DNA of 64,000 nt, from the NCBI RefSeq assembly GCF_001455205.1, contig NZ_CP013341.1:3100001-3164000 (forward strand), given 5' to 3'. A program made the translations under genes and the position numbers. Within the stretch, counting starts at the first letter, position 1. The number at the start of each line of letters is the position of its first letter. Below are positions 28,501-37,571 of this stretch, in pieces. Origin of the DNA: Nitrosomonas ureae. Lineage in GTDB: Bacteria; Pseudomonadota; Gammaproteobacteria; Burkholderiales; Nitrosomonadaceae. The notes under the pieces were generated by a model. It was not told the DNA's origin. It saw only the letters and a program-made list of their open reading frames with translations, and made no database searches.

Positions 28501-29466
28501 CTAGTTCGAATAGAATGTACTCGCGAGAACATCCGCAATATCTTTTCGCACTTGATGGGCCTCATTCACAATGTTTCCCAGGCGGGCGAAATCGTGAATC
28601 ATTCCAGGATAAATTTTGACACGGGTAGAAACACCTGCAGCTTTCATTTTATCAGCATATTCGATTCCTTCGTCCAGCAAAGGATCGAATTCTGCAAGAA
28701 GCAGAAATGCCGGAGCAAGATTGCATAAATTATCTGTCTGGAGCGGTGCAAAACGCCAATCAGTTCGATCAGGTTTGTCGCGAAGATAATTCATAAACAT
28801 CCATTGCAACGTTTTTTCTTCAAGCAAATACCCTTGTGCAAAACGCCGATGAGATTCGGTATCCTGCCAAGCACTTGTACACGGATAAAGCAATATCTGA
28901 CACACCGGTTGTGGCCACATTTCTTCACGAGCGGTAATTGTCAATCCAGTGGCCAAAGTTCCGCCGACACTATCACCACCCACTGCCAACCGGCTTGGAT
29001 CCAAAGAATATTCGGCACCGGTTGATACCACCCATCGATAGGCATCCTGTGCATCCTGTACTGCCGTAGGAAAACGATATTCTGGCGCCAAGCGATAAGC
29101 CACATTCAGTACATAACACGGAGTCAATGCTGCCAAAGACCGGCATAGCGAATCGTGCGATTCAAGTCCGCCGATGCAGTACCCTCCTCCGTGAAAATAG
29201 AGTAACACCGGGCGAGGAACTGTAACTTGCGCGAACTCGATTGGTTTATATAGTCGCGCATTAATTAATCCTCCATCACGACACAAAATAGAAATTTCCG
29301 TCACGCTCGCAACGGCCGGTCCGGAAACATCCAGTATTTGAGTTGAAAGATCGTAATCCAATCGTGCTTTTTCTGGCGTCAGTAAATGCATCGGGGTTGT
29401 TTCCCCGCAAATTACGCTTTTCTGGACAAGCTCAAGAAATGCCGCCAAATCCTCATCAAGTGGCAT
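28501..29466 (-). CDS. Alpha/beta hydrolase, HSL (hormone-sensitive lipase) family
   Basis: A 321-residue cytoplasmic esterase-like enzyme. The oxyanion motif HGGGYCIGG, the nucleophile motif GDSVGG, and Asp and His of the triad (FDPLLDEG and GMIHDFAR) are all visible, matching the HSL/Aes group of carboxylesterases. Its place between the TonB receptor and the outer-membrane efflux factor, within a siderophore operon, suggests it acts on a siderophore or its precursor, for example cleaving an ester or lactone after uptake. That role is inference; HSL enzymes have broad ester substrates. Confidence 0.87.
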   Translation of the reverse strand: MPLDEDLAAFLELVQKSVICGETTPMHLLTPEKARLDYDLSTQILDVSGPAVASVTEISILCRDGGLINARLYKPIEFAQVTVPRPVLLYFHGGGYCIGGLESHDSLCRSLAALTPCYVLNVAYRLAPEYRFPTAVQDAQDAYRWVVSTGAEYSLDPSRLAVGGDSVGGTLATGLTITAREEMWPQPVCQILLYPCTSAWQDTESHRRFAQGYLLEEKTLQWMFMNYLRDKPDRTDWRFAPLQTDNLCNLAPAFLLLAEFDPLLDEGIEYADKMKAAGVSTRVKIYPGMIHDFARLGNIVNEAHQVRKDIADVLASTFYSN

Positions 29467-29515
29467 GATTATTCTCCAAAGAAGGGGATTATGAATACGA
29501 ATCCAGCGAATGTAT

Positions 29516-31783
29516 CTAGAATCTGAAAGCCAACGTACCGATCACCGTGCGCTCGGTACCTAGATAGTGCCTGCCGAAGAATGTCGAAGCAATATATTTA
29601 TTATTAAAGATATTGCTGGCATTGACGGTAAAAAGCATGGGTCCTCTTTCATAGCGTAGCGTGGCATCAAATAATGTAAAGGATGGTGTAGTGCTTATAT
29701 TATCCTCTTCATTAAATACCCTACCGATATACCGAACACCACCTCCCAACCCAAAGCCCCGCAACCAATCAATACCCAATGCTCCGAAAGAATAATCCAG
29801 CCACCCGGATGTCATAGTCGTTGGCACTTGCACGGGCCTCTTACCTCTGAAGTCAGTATCCTTGACATTTTCCACATCATGATAAGTAAAAGAACCGATC
29901 ATATTCAGGCCTCGCAATAATTCCGCGCGCGCTTCCAGCTCGACGCCGCGCGACCGTACTTCACCCAATTGCATAAAGCGAAAACCCGTTTCATCGGTTG
30001 GATCCCGCGATAATACATTGGTTTTGGAGAGATCAAAAAATGCAGCCGTGTATAAACTTCTTCCTCCCACAGGCTGGTATTTGATGCCCGCCTCAAATTG
30101 TTCACCGCGTGTGGGATCAAAAGGTTTATTATTTGAATCAAAACCGGCTTGCGGCAGGAAGGATTGTGAATAACTGAAATAAGGCGCAATGCCATTCGAA
30201 AACAGATAGGTCAAGCCCGCCCGTCCGGTAAATGCGCTATCTTTGACCCGGGTTGTTGAAACACTCAACAAATCATTATCTTTAGAATGAATTCTGTCAT
30301 ACCGCCCACTCAGTGTCAGAATCCAATTTTCGTTGTACCGTATTTGATCTTGAATATAAAAACCCAGTTGATCAATTCGTTGTTTTGCATTTATCCCAAG
30401 CACATCCGGCCTTGGAATCGGCACACCATACACAGGATTCAAAAGATCAATGCCAGGTGGAACGAAACCATTATTGTAACCTTCAAAATATTTAAGAGAA
30501 GCATTAGTCTGATTCCAATCCGCCCCTAACAATACCGTATGATTAAACGGGCCGGTATCAAGCTTGCCTTGCAAATGCGTATCAAGAACAATCTGACTTA
30601 ACCTTTCGTTGGTAGCATAAGTACCCCTGTCGGCGAATGTAGGTCGATCGGCCGTAAGGAATCCGTTCGAAAACAAATCCTGGAAATTTCCGGTTTGCTG
30701 TGTATAGCGAAAATTTTGGCGCGCAGTAAAAGCTTCATTGAAATGATGTTCAATTTGATAACTGAACGACGCTTGGTTGGTATTGTATCGTGAAAATTTC
30801 GGATCGCTTTGCAGTACATTTGAGAAACTACCATCGGGTGCAGCAATATAAAATGGCGATGAGCCACTACGATTTTGCAGTATGTCACCCATCAATGTAA
30901 TGGATGTGGCATTTGTAGGACGCCAGGTTATTGATGGCGCAATGTAAAAGCGCTCAATCTGCGCACGTTCGCCGCCGGTGTTGGGATACCTGACTTGCGT
31001 GCCTGTCTCTAGCGCCGTCGTGACTAATCGAAACATTATAGTTCCATCCTTACTGACAGCACCTACATCAGCCGCAATCCGCTTACGATCAAAGTTACCG
31101 TACTGAAACTCGATTTCACGTACTGGGTTAGCATTGGGCCTTTTAGTAACACGGTTGACAATACCACCGGCATCACCACGGCCAAACATGACTGAAGAGG
31201 GACCGCGCAGCACATCAACTCGCTCTAGGCCATAGGTCTCCGTGATAAAAGAATTAAAAAATAACCCTTGCGCTGCATTACTCAGACCATCACGAAAATT
31301 TGCATTCGGATTGCCGTTGAAGCCACGCATCAATATATATTCAAAACCACGGCCATCAAACCCAAACTGATCAACAGTAACACCAGGGACATAGCGTAAG
31401 GCTTCGGTAAAATTCTGTACACTTCGCATATCCATTTCATGGCGTGTTACCACGGAAATTGATTGTGGGATCTCCAGAATCGGCGTATCCGTCTTTGTTG
31501 CGGTGATGCTACGCTTGGCTACATAACCGGCAACTTCATCAGCGGCCTTTCCTTCGACTGTAACCATAGGAAAGACGGGGGGATCGGTTTTTTCCGATTC
31601 TGCTTTAGGTACAGATGCTGGTTGCGGACTGCTTGATGTAGCAGATTGCGCTGAAGACCCTTGTTTGGATTGTGCATGACTGTCAATAGGTAATGAAAAG
31701 ATCATCAACTGCGAGGCAAAAAACATGAATGCATATTTCGAAATAATTTTAATATTGTTCTGAGGTTTCATCTTAAATTTCAC
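29516..31783 (-). CDS. TonB-dependent siderophore receptor without STN domain
   Basis: A 755-residue outer-membrane receptor. After a signal peptide (about 15-38) and a Ser/Pro-rich linker comes the plug (TPILEIPQSISVVTRHE, then DVLRGPSSVMFGRGDAGGIVN), then a 22-strand-type barrel ending in GTLAFRF with a terminal Phe. Unlike the receptor at 18715 it has no signalling domain. It lies 32 bases downstream of the monooxygenase gene, so biosynthesis and uptake of the same siderophore are probably co-transcribed. Confidence 0.93.
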   Translation of the reverse strand: MKFKMKPQNNIKIISKYAFMFFASQLMIFSLPIDSHAQSKQGSSAQSATSSSPQPASVPKAESEKTDPPVFPMVTVEGKAADEVAGYVAKRSITATKTDTPILEIPQSISVVTRHEMDMRSVQNFTEALRYVPGVTVDQFGFDGRGFEYILMRGFNGNPNANFRDGLSNAAQGLFFNSFITETYGLERVDVLRGPSSVMFGRGDAGGIVNRVTKRPNANPVREIEFQYGNFDRKRIAADVGAVSKDGTIMFRLVTTALETGTQVRYPNTGGERAQIERFYIAPSITWRPTNATSITLMGDILQNRSGSSPFYIAAPDGSFSNVLQSDPKFSRYNTNQASFSYQIEHHFNEAFTARQNFRYTQQTGNFQDLFSNGFLTADRPTFADRGTYATNERLSQIVLDTHLQGKLDTGPFNHTVLLGADWNQTNASLKYFEGYNNGFVPPGIDLLNPVYGVPIPRPDVLGINAKQRIDQLGFYIQDQIRYNENWILTLSGRYDRIHSKDNDLLSVSTTRVKDSAFTGRAGLTYLFSNGIAPYFSYSQSFLPQAGFDSNNKPFDPTRGEQFEAGIKYQPVGGRSLYTAAFFDLSKTNVLSRDPTDETGFRFMQLGEVRSRGVELEARAELLRGLNMIGSFTYHDVENVKDTDFRGKRPVQVPTTMTSGWLDYSFGALGIDWLRGFGLGGGVRYIGRVFNEEDNISTTPSFTLFDATLRYERGPMLFTVNASNIFNNKYIASTFFGRHYLGTERTVIGTLAFRF

Positions 31784-31815
31784 AAAAAATTAGCTATTTA
31801 TTTTTTATACACTAA

Positions 31816-33120
31816 CTAAGCCAATGCGGAAGTTACTGTACGCTGAGGTTGAGCACTGTTTGATTGATTGATGACATTCATCAATTCTTGTGCTATTTCA
31901 TCGGTACGCACTGCAGTTACTGACAGCAAGGTATCGCTTAAGCCATGACTGTTCTCACAAGCACCTTGAAGAAAAATTGCCGGCTTAAACGATGGTGCGC
32001 TGTTTATCCGGTATTGGCGGTTAACAGAGCAATCCTTCAAATAAGGCATGAGCGGCGCAAGCAATGATTTGTAATGATCGCGGTGATACCCTGTTGCCAA
32101 TACCACCGCGTCATAAGTTGAGGTTTTCTCACGATCGTCATTCAAGTCATGGAGAGTGAATTGAATCTCATCTGATTGAGCGATTGCTTTTCTGACTACA
32201 TGACGCCGTAAAAAACGATGCCGCTTTATATCAGCTACTTTCTGCTGATAAAACACGTTATAAATTTGTTCGATCAGAACCAGATCGGGTGCCGCATAAT
32301 TGGTGTGCCAAAATTCACCTAGAATTCTTCCCCGCTCTTGCTCCGGGGTGTTAAAAACAAAATCGGTAAAATCGGTATTAAAAATTTCATTGACGAATGG
32401 ACTATCATCCGATGGCTTGATTGAGCGGGCGCGCATAATCAGATCAATTTGCGTGGCATCAGAACGATGATGCAAATCCATAAAAATTTCTGATGCGCTC
32501 TGCCCTGCGCCCACTACAGCAATTTTCCTGGCCTGCGCATGCTGTTTAATTTGTTTCAAATAATCATTTGAATGAAAAACCCTCGGATCATCTTTTATTT
32601 GTGCAAAACTTTCCGGAATCCTGGGTTGACCGCCAATGCTGATCACCAGGCTTCGTGTTAATCGTTCATGAACAATTTGTCTTTTGTCTCTGGACCGGAC
32701 TCGCAACAATGAAATCTCATCGCTGAATTTTTCCGGTAACACTTCAATCACCTCTTCACCATATGCGCAACAGTGATCAAAATGCCCCGCGGCCCACGCG
32801 AGATAATCATTAAACTCACGACGACTCGGGAAGAAAGTTTTCAGATTAATAAAATCCTGCAATCGACTTTTCTCGTGTAAGTAATTGATAAATGTGAAAT
32901 GACTGGCCGGATTGCGCATCGTGGCCAAGTCTTTAAGAAAAGAAACCTGCATGTGTGCGTTATCCAGCATCATGTTGGCATGCCATGCAAAACTAGGCTG
33001 CTTCTCAATAAAAAAGGACTCGGTGGGATAACCAGCCTGTTTTTTCTCTTCGAGCGTTATAGCAAGCGCTATGTTGGATGGGCCAAAACCAATACCGATC
33101 AAATCAAAAATTTTCATCAT
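31816..33120 (-). CDS. L-ornithine N5-monooxygenase (PvdA-like)
   Basis: A flavin-dependent N-hydroxylating monooxygenase of the SidA/PvdA/IucD family, which makes the hydroxylamine used in hydroxamate siderophores. In the 434-residue form the FAD motif is GIGFGPSN (9-16), the NADPH motif GAGQSASE (204-211), and the C-terminal ATGYH motif is present. Segments such as SFLKDLATMRNP, DFINLKTF and KPSDDSPFVNE resemble PvdA (ornithine) more than IucD (lysine). The frame continues to 33261, but that would run into the upstream gene; the ATG at 33120 has AAGGA close upstream. It follows the acetyltransferase gene by 7 bases. Confidence 0.9.
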   Translation of the reverse strand: MMKIFDLIGIGFGPSNIALAITLEEKKQAGYPTESFFIEKQPSFAWHANMMLDNAHMQVSFLKDLATMRNPASHFTFINYLHEKSRLQDFINLKTFFPSRREFNDYLAWAAGHFDHCCAYGEEVIEVLPEKFSDEISLLRVRSRDKRQIVHERLTRSLVISIGGQPRIPESFAQIKDDPRVFHSNDYLKQIKQHAQARKIAVVGAGQSASEIFMDLHHRSDATQIDLIMRARSIKPSDDSPFVNEIFNTDFTDFVFNTPEQERGRILGEFWHTNYAAPDLVLIEQIYNVFYQQKVADIKRHRFLRRHVVRKAIAQSDEIQFTLHDLNDDREKTSTYDAVVLATGYHRDHYKSLLAPLMPYLKDCSVNRQYRINSAPSFKPAIFLQGACENSHGLSDTLLSVTAVRTDEIAQELMNVINQSNSAQPQRTVTSALA

Positions 33121-33127
33121 GAGATCC

Positions 33128-34234
33128 TTAAGATAATGCGACAGACTGGGGTAACGAAATGCGACGCGGCACCCATAGTTGTTCAGCAAAAAAATGTTCC
33201 CGTGACAACATGCCAAGCATCGCGCGCTTGTGAGGAAAATCGAATTCCTTGATATTTGCATAGCCGCACTGCGCTAGATTTCGTATCATCTTATGGTTAT
33301 CAATGCGCGGCTCGATCACAAGACGTTGTGTTCTATCATCATCAAGAAACAAATAATGCGAAATGGACGGTAGCCAGGCTGTAACAAAAGGCTTGCCACG
33401 CATTTGGGGCTCTCCGATCAATACGTGCCAGCCACGATCAAAATCATTGACATCGTAATAGGGCGAAATCCGGTCTTCCTTGGCCCAATAAATTTCGAAA
33501 TAACCGAATGGCTCATCGTCAAAGCAGCCCATCAAACCCATTACATGCGGATCAGCTTCGATAGCAGCAAGATAAGCACGATGTTTGGATAAATCCCCTT
33601 CTTCCTGCCAGAACTCTGCCACGACTGGATCATTCATCCAGCGATTGAAACAGATCAGATCAGTTACCGAATCAATTGTCCGAAAAATCAAGGTACGGCC
33701 CAGCCACGAAATATACCGTTGATAAACTTTACCGATGGGTTTTGGGCGACGTAGCGGATGACTCCGTCCATGACTTACGACATAGTGAATGGGAAAAATC
33801 TGAACAGGCGTCGAAGGGCGCCATACTCTGGCTTGCTGCCAAAAAATATCCACATAAACAAAAACCTGATTATTCGCATCCTTAATCAAGACACCTGAAT
33901 CAAAAAGCTCGTTGAGATGATCGTTTGGAATCAATAGAGATAGTTTTTTCTGATGCGGATAGTTCACTACCGAAGCTTCTATTGCTGCCAATAATTCGGT
34001 CGCTTCAGGATATTCATGAGAATAATCTGCCCATTCCAAGTTTAATTGGTCAGATTGTTTATATAAATGCCAGACCGTTTCTCTCCCGTTTTCATTTTCT
34101 TTCACACGTAAAGTTTTATCTTCATAAGTGACGCCATAGCAAATTTGATTCGGACGAGATACCAAGCGAACCGGAAGTATCCGTTCTTCCATCAATAATT
34201 CACCAGGCTGATCATTTAATTGAAACTGCTTCAT
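33128..34234 (-). CDS. Siderophore N-acyltransferase (IucB/PvdYII-like GNAT)
   Basis: A 368-residue protein. The C-terminal half is the GNAT acetyltransferase typical of siderophore genes, with the conserved RWMNDPVVAEFW segment, EIYWAKED, and 'DRGWHVLIGEP...G' and 'RLVIEPRIDNHKMI' blocks. The N-terminal half is a poorly conserved extension as in IucB-type enzymes. It probably acetylates the N5-hydroxyornithine made by the next gene, producing the iron-chelating hydroxamate. It is the first gene of the leftward iron operon, with a probable Fur box upstream. Confidence 0.87.
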   Translation of the reverse strand: MKQFQLNDQPGELLMEERILPVRLVSRPNQICYGVTYEDKTLRVKENENGRETVWHLYKQSDQLNLEWADYSHEYPEATELLAAIEASVVNYPHQKKLSLLIPNDHLNELFDSGVLIKDANNQVFVYVDIFWQQARVWRPSTPVQIFPIHYVVSHGRSHPLRRPKPIGKVYQRYISWLGRTLIFRTIDSVTDLICFNRWMNDPVVAEFWQEEGDLSKHRAYLAAIEADPHVMGLMGCFDDEPFGYFEIYWAKEDRISPYYDVNDFDRGWHVLIGEPQMRGKPFVTAWLPSISHYLFLDDDRTQRLVIEPRIDNHKMIRNLAQCGYANIKEFDFPHKRAMLGMLSREHFFAEQLWVPRRISLPQSVALS

Positions 34235-34287
34235 TCATTTCCAATGAGAGATTATTTTTGTAATTTCTTTATCTATTTTTGAAGACG

Positions 34288-34307
34288 AATGAGAAGTATT
34301 ATTATTT
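34288..34307. promoter_or_regulatory. Possible Fur box between the two siderophore transcription units
   Basis: AATGAGAAGTATTATTATTT resembles the Fur consensus, with a good left arm (AATGAGAA) and ATTATTATT on the right. It is 54 bases from the acetyltransferase start and about 220 bases from the exporter start, so it could regulate the leftward operon directly and perhaps the rightward one. Confidence 0.5.
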
Positions 34308-34530
34308 ATTATTTTTACTTTTTGATAACTATTCCACTCATCTTTCAGGGCAATTCAATAAAATTGGAGAATGGCTCTGCCACTGACAAATAGCGAGAAA
34401 TGACCGCCCACAAATACTTCTTCAGTTAATCGTTTAACTACTTAAAATTACTGCCTGCGTCAGCTCAGGAAAGTAAATATTTGCTTTCATCATTCGTCAC
34501 TATTGATATCTTTTCCGAAATGGATAAATC

Positions 34531-36201
34531 ATGTTGAAGTATCTTATTAAACAATCCAAACCTTTACTTTTAAGCGCGTCAATTGCCAGCATAGTGCATG
34601 GAATTTGTAGTGTTCTGCTGCTTGCACAAATCAGCGCCGCACTGACAACCGCCGAATCGGATAACGGAAAAATGGCACTCATATTCGCAGCAACAGCATT
34701 CTGCGTCATGGTGAGTTATGTGGTAGCCGCCATTTTATTTGAACGGCTAGGACAACGCGCGCACGCCGAGCTTCGCGGCTTTATTGCAAAACGGGTGATT
34801 GTCGCTGATTACCGACAACTCGAATTACTGGGCGCAGCGCGCATACAATCCGCACTTTCCGAACATTGCACCCGTGTAGCCGAATTTTTCGTTAGTTTCC
34901 CGGTAATTCTGACAAATGCTGTTGTAGTTGCCGGCTGCTTGGTTTACATGGCTTTTCTGTCATGGCAGGTTTTCTTATTAGCGCTCCTTGTCATCGGATT
35001 TGGCTCGCTTGGATATCATCTTGCCCATCTTCGCGCCATACGACACCTGGATATTGCTGCTGAGGAACAGGATAACTTATTTGCTTATTTTCGTTCACTC
35101 ACGGACGGTGCAAAGGAATTACGTCTCAATCGAGACAAGCGCGCTGCTTTTTATAATGATGTGCTCGGGCAATCAATTGAGAAAGTGCGTAAAGAACGGA
35201 CGCTCGGCATGTCCATTTTTGTAGCTTCAGCAGGCTGGGGGAATTTTCTGATTTATGCATTTATTGGCATGGTGTTATTCATGCTAGTGGGCGATGTTCC
35301 CGATCGAACATTGATCATGACGGGATATGCGTTGGTATTTGTTTATATGTTGGGACCGCTTGAAGCTCTGTTATTGAATATTCCCCGCGCAAATCTGGCA
35401 CAGGTTTCGGCTGAACGCATCGATGAAATTACGCGCTCCATGTCTTCTTCCGAATCGCAAACCCATAAAGTTGAATTGCCGCCATTGCAATCCATCAAGC
35501 TGGAAAATGTATTACATCGCTATTATCATGAACAGAAAGATGAAATGTTTACGCTAGGCCCAATAGATTTACAATTTCATCCTGGAGAAATTACTTTCCT
35601 GGTTGGAGGTAATGGCAGCGGCAAAACAACTTTAGCAAAATTGCTGGTAGGCCTCTATCCTCCGGAAGAAGGAAAAGTTATTCTTAATGGCGTAACTATC
35701 GATGATGTGAATCGTGATTATTACAGGCAATTCTTTTCGACAATTTTTTCCGATTTCCATCTTTTTGATCGATTACTTGAAGACAGGCATGAAAATGATC
35801 TGGATAAAAAGGGGAACGAGCTTTTAACGAAATTGCACTTACAGCATAAAGTAAAAGTCCAGAATGGTGCCTTTACTACGCTTACGTTATCGCAAGGACA
35901 GCGCAAACGCTTGGCTCTTGCGATCACTTATCTTGAGAATCGGCCATTTCTGGTATTCGATGAATGGGCCGCTGATCAGGATCCTGTTTTTAAGGAAATC
36001 TTCTATCATGAATTGCTTCCCGAATTACGTGCAATGGGTAAAACAGTACTAGTCATTTCCCACGATGATCGTTATTTTCACTTGGCCGATCACCTTATCC
36101 GCATGGAAAACGGTCGTTTGACTCAGGTTGATGCGCAGTCATCAAAAACCGAATCTGAAGCAATCGTCTCACCGCTGATAACCGCCCATGGCGTAGCTTA
36201 A
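34531..36201 (+). CDS. Cyclic-peptide/siderophore ABC exporter (PvdE-like)
   Basis: A 556-residue half-transporter with an N-terminal six-helix membrane domain fused to an ATPase. Walker A is VGGNGSGKTT (358-367), the signature is the variant LSQGQ (453-457), Walker B is FLVFDEWAADQDP, and the switch is VISHDD. The DEWAADQDP form is the mark of the cyclic peptide exporter family (TIGR01194; PvdE, SyrD), which moves peptide siderophore precursors to the periplasm. It heads a rightward unit with a PepSY protein 4 bases downstream, divergent from the hydroxylase/acetyltransferase operon. Confidence 0.93.
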   Translation: MLKYLIKQSKPLLLSASIASIVHGICSVLLLAQISAALTTAESDNGKMALIFAATAFCVMVSYVVAAILFERLGQRAHAELRGFIAKRVIVADYRQLELLGAARIQSALSEHCTRVAEFFVSFPVILTNAVVVAGCLVYMAFLSWQVFLLALLVIGFGSLGYHLAHLRAIRHLDIAAEEQDNLFAYFRSLTDGAKELRLNRDKRAAFYNDVLGQSIEKVRKERTLGMSIFVASAGWGNFLIYAFIGMVLFMLVGDVPDRTLIMTGYALVFVYMLGPLEALLLNIPRANLAQVSAERIDEITRSMSSSESQTHKVELPPLQSIKLENVLHRYYHEQKDEMFTLGPIDLQFHPGEITFLVGGNGSGKTTLAKLLVGLYPPEEGKVILNGVTIDDVNRDYYRQFFSTIFSDFHLFDRLLEDRHENDLDKKGNELLTKLHLQHKVKVQNGAFTTLTLSQGQRKRLALAITYLENRPFLVFDEWAADQDPVFKEIFYHELLPELRAMGKTVLVISHDDRYFHLADHLIRMENGRLTQVDAQSSKTESEAIVSPLITAHGVA

Positions 36202-36205
36202 CATT

Positions 36206-37456
36206 ATGAAAAAATATATTGAATCTGCAATACCGGCTGCAATTGAGCAGCAAGAAAAACAATCCGGAAAATCCAGAGTAAATCGTCAGATTCTAACGCT
36301 ATTACATCGCTGGGCTGGTCTTTTTTTAGCTGTCTTCCTCTTTATCTCGGGCCTGACCGGCGCAATCATTTCATGGGATCATGAACTCGATGAATGGTTA
36401 AATCCGCAATTATTCGACAGACAAAGCCAGGGGGATCCGCTGCCTCCGACCATCCTTGCGGATCAACTTGAAGCAGCTGATCCCAGAATACTCATCACCT
36501 GGCTACCGCTAACTATCGAGCCTGATGAAAACCTGGGACTGGGCGTGAAAGGACGCATAGATCCGAGTACAGGCAAGGCATTTGATTTGGGATTCAATCA
36601 AATCGCACTGGATCCTGTGAGTGGAGAACTACGTGGCTCCCGTATGTGGGGCGAAATCTCGCTCACCCGCGAGAACTTCATTCCCTTTCTGTATAAACTG
36701 CACTATAGCATGCACATTCCGGATGCTTTTGATATTGAATTAGGCATTGTATTAATGGGCATTTTGGCAATTGTGTGGTCCATCGATTGCTTCATTGCAC
36801 TATGGATTTCATTTCCCAATTTTGAAGTCTGGCGGAAATCATTTGCTTTTCGCTGGCGACAAGGCAGTTATAAGTTGAATTTTGATCTACACCGTTCCGG
36901 CGGGGTATGGCTATGGGGGCTATTATTGATACTTGCCGTGACAGCAGTCTCGATGAATCTTAAATTGGAAATCTCCCGACCCATCGTCTCAATCTTTTCC
37001 ACCCTTACCCCCGATCCCTTTGCAATACGTACTCCTAATCCACATGATGAACCTATCGAACCCATGATTGCTCGCAGCGAAATCATCGAACTAGCCCATG
37101 CGGAATCGCAAAAAAGGAATTGGAGCATTCCATTAGGAGGCATGTTTTATGATCCGGAATATGGTATTTATGGTGTTACATTTCATGAACCGGGACAAGA
37201 TCATGCAGAGTTTGGCCTTGGTAATCCCTGGCTTTATTTCGACGGCCAGGATGGCTCTTTATTGGGAGAAAAAATACCTGGAACCGGGAGCGCAGGCGAT
37301 ATCTTCCTGGACGCTCAATTTCCGTTACACTCCGGACGGATCCTTGGCCTGCCCGGACGCATCATAATCTCGGTGCTGGGATTACTCGTTGCCATGCTTT
37401 CAGTAACAGGTGTTATTATCTGGCAAAGGAAACGCTTGGCGCGCGCTCAAAAATGA
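36206..37456 (+). CDS. PepSY-associated membrane protein, second copy
   Basis: A 416-residue paralogue of the protein at 21333-22589. It shares HRWAGLFLAVFLFISGLTGA, WDHELDEWLNP, the YKLHYSMH His pair and the FDLHRSGGVWLW segment. Four or five membrane helices and periplasmic PepSY-like regions are expected. It begins 4 bases after the exporter stop, so it is in the same transcript. In siderophore loci such proteins are thought to help iron release or inner-membrane ferrisiderophore handling. Confidence 0.88.
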   Translation: MKKYIESAIPAAIEQQEKQSGKSRVNRQILTLLHRWAGLFLAVFLFISGLTGAIISWDHELDEWLNPQLFDRQSQGDPLPPTILADQLEAADPRILITWLPLTIEPDENLGLGVKGRIDPSTGKAFDLGFNQIALDPVSGELRGSRMWGEISLTRENFIPFLYKLHYSMHIPDAFDIELGIVLMGILAIVWSIDCFIALWISFPNFEVWRKSFAFRWRQGSYKLNFDLHRSGGVWLWGLLLILAVTAVSMNLKLEISRPIVSIFSTLTPDPFAIRTPNPHDEPIEPMIARSEIIELAHAESQKRNWSIPLGGMFYDPEYGIYGVTFHEPGQDHAEFGLGNPWLYFDGQDGSLLGEKIPGTGSAGDIFLDAQFPLHSGRILGLPGRIIISVLGLLVAMLSVTGVIIWQRKRLARAQK

Positions 37457-37529
37457 TCAATCCGAATCCTTTTAGTTATCCGGATTGAAAGCCGGTTGAA
37501 AGATAAGTACACAACATCAAGCATTCTCA

Positions 37530-37549
37530 TAGGAGACACAATCCTCCTA
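37530..37549 (+). repeat. Short inverted repeat in front of the AMP ligase
   Basis: TAGGAG (37530-37535) and CTCCTA (37544-37549) pair around an 8-base loop, 22 bases before the ligase ATG. The left arm carries a ribosome-binding-like AGGAG that would be hidden by pairing, so it could modulate translation. It may equally be chance. Confidence 0.3.
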
Positions 37550-37571
37550 ATGGTTATGCGCTAAAACAAAT

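Noticed and set aside
33121..33261. N-terminal extension of the PvdA-like protein by 47 residues
   Set aside because: It would overlap the acetyltransferase gene, lacks family similarity, and a good ribosome site precedes the ATG at 33120.
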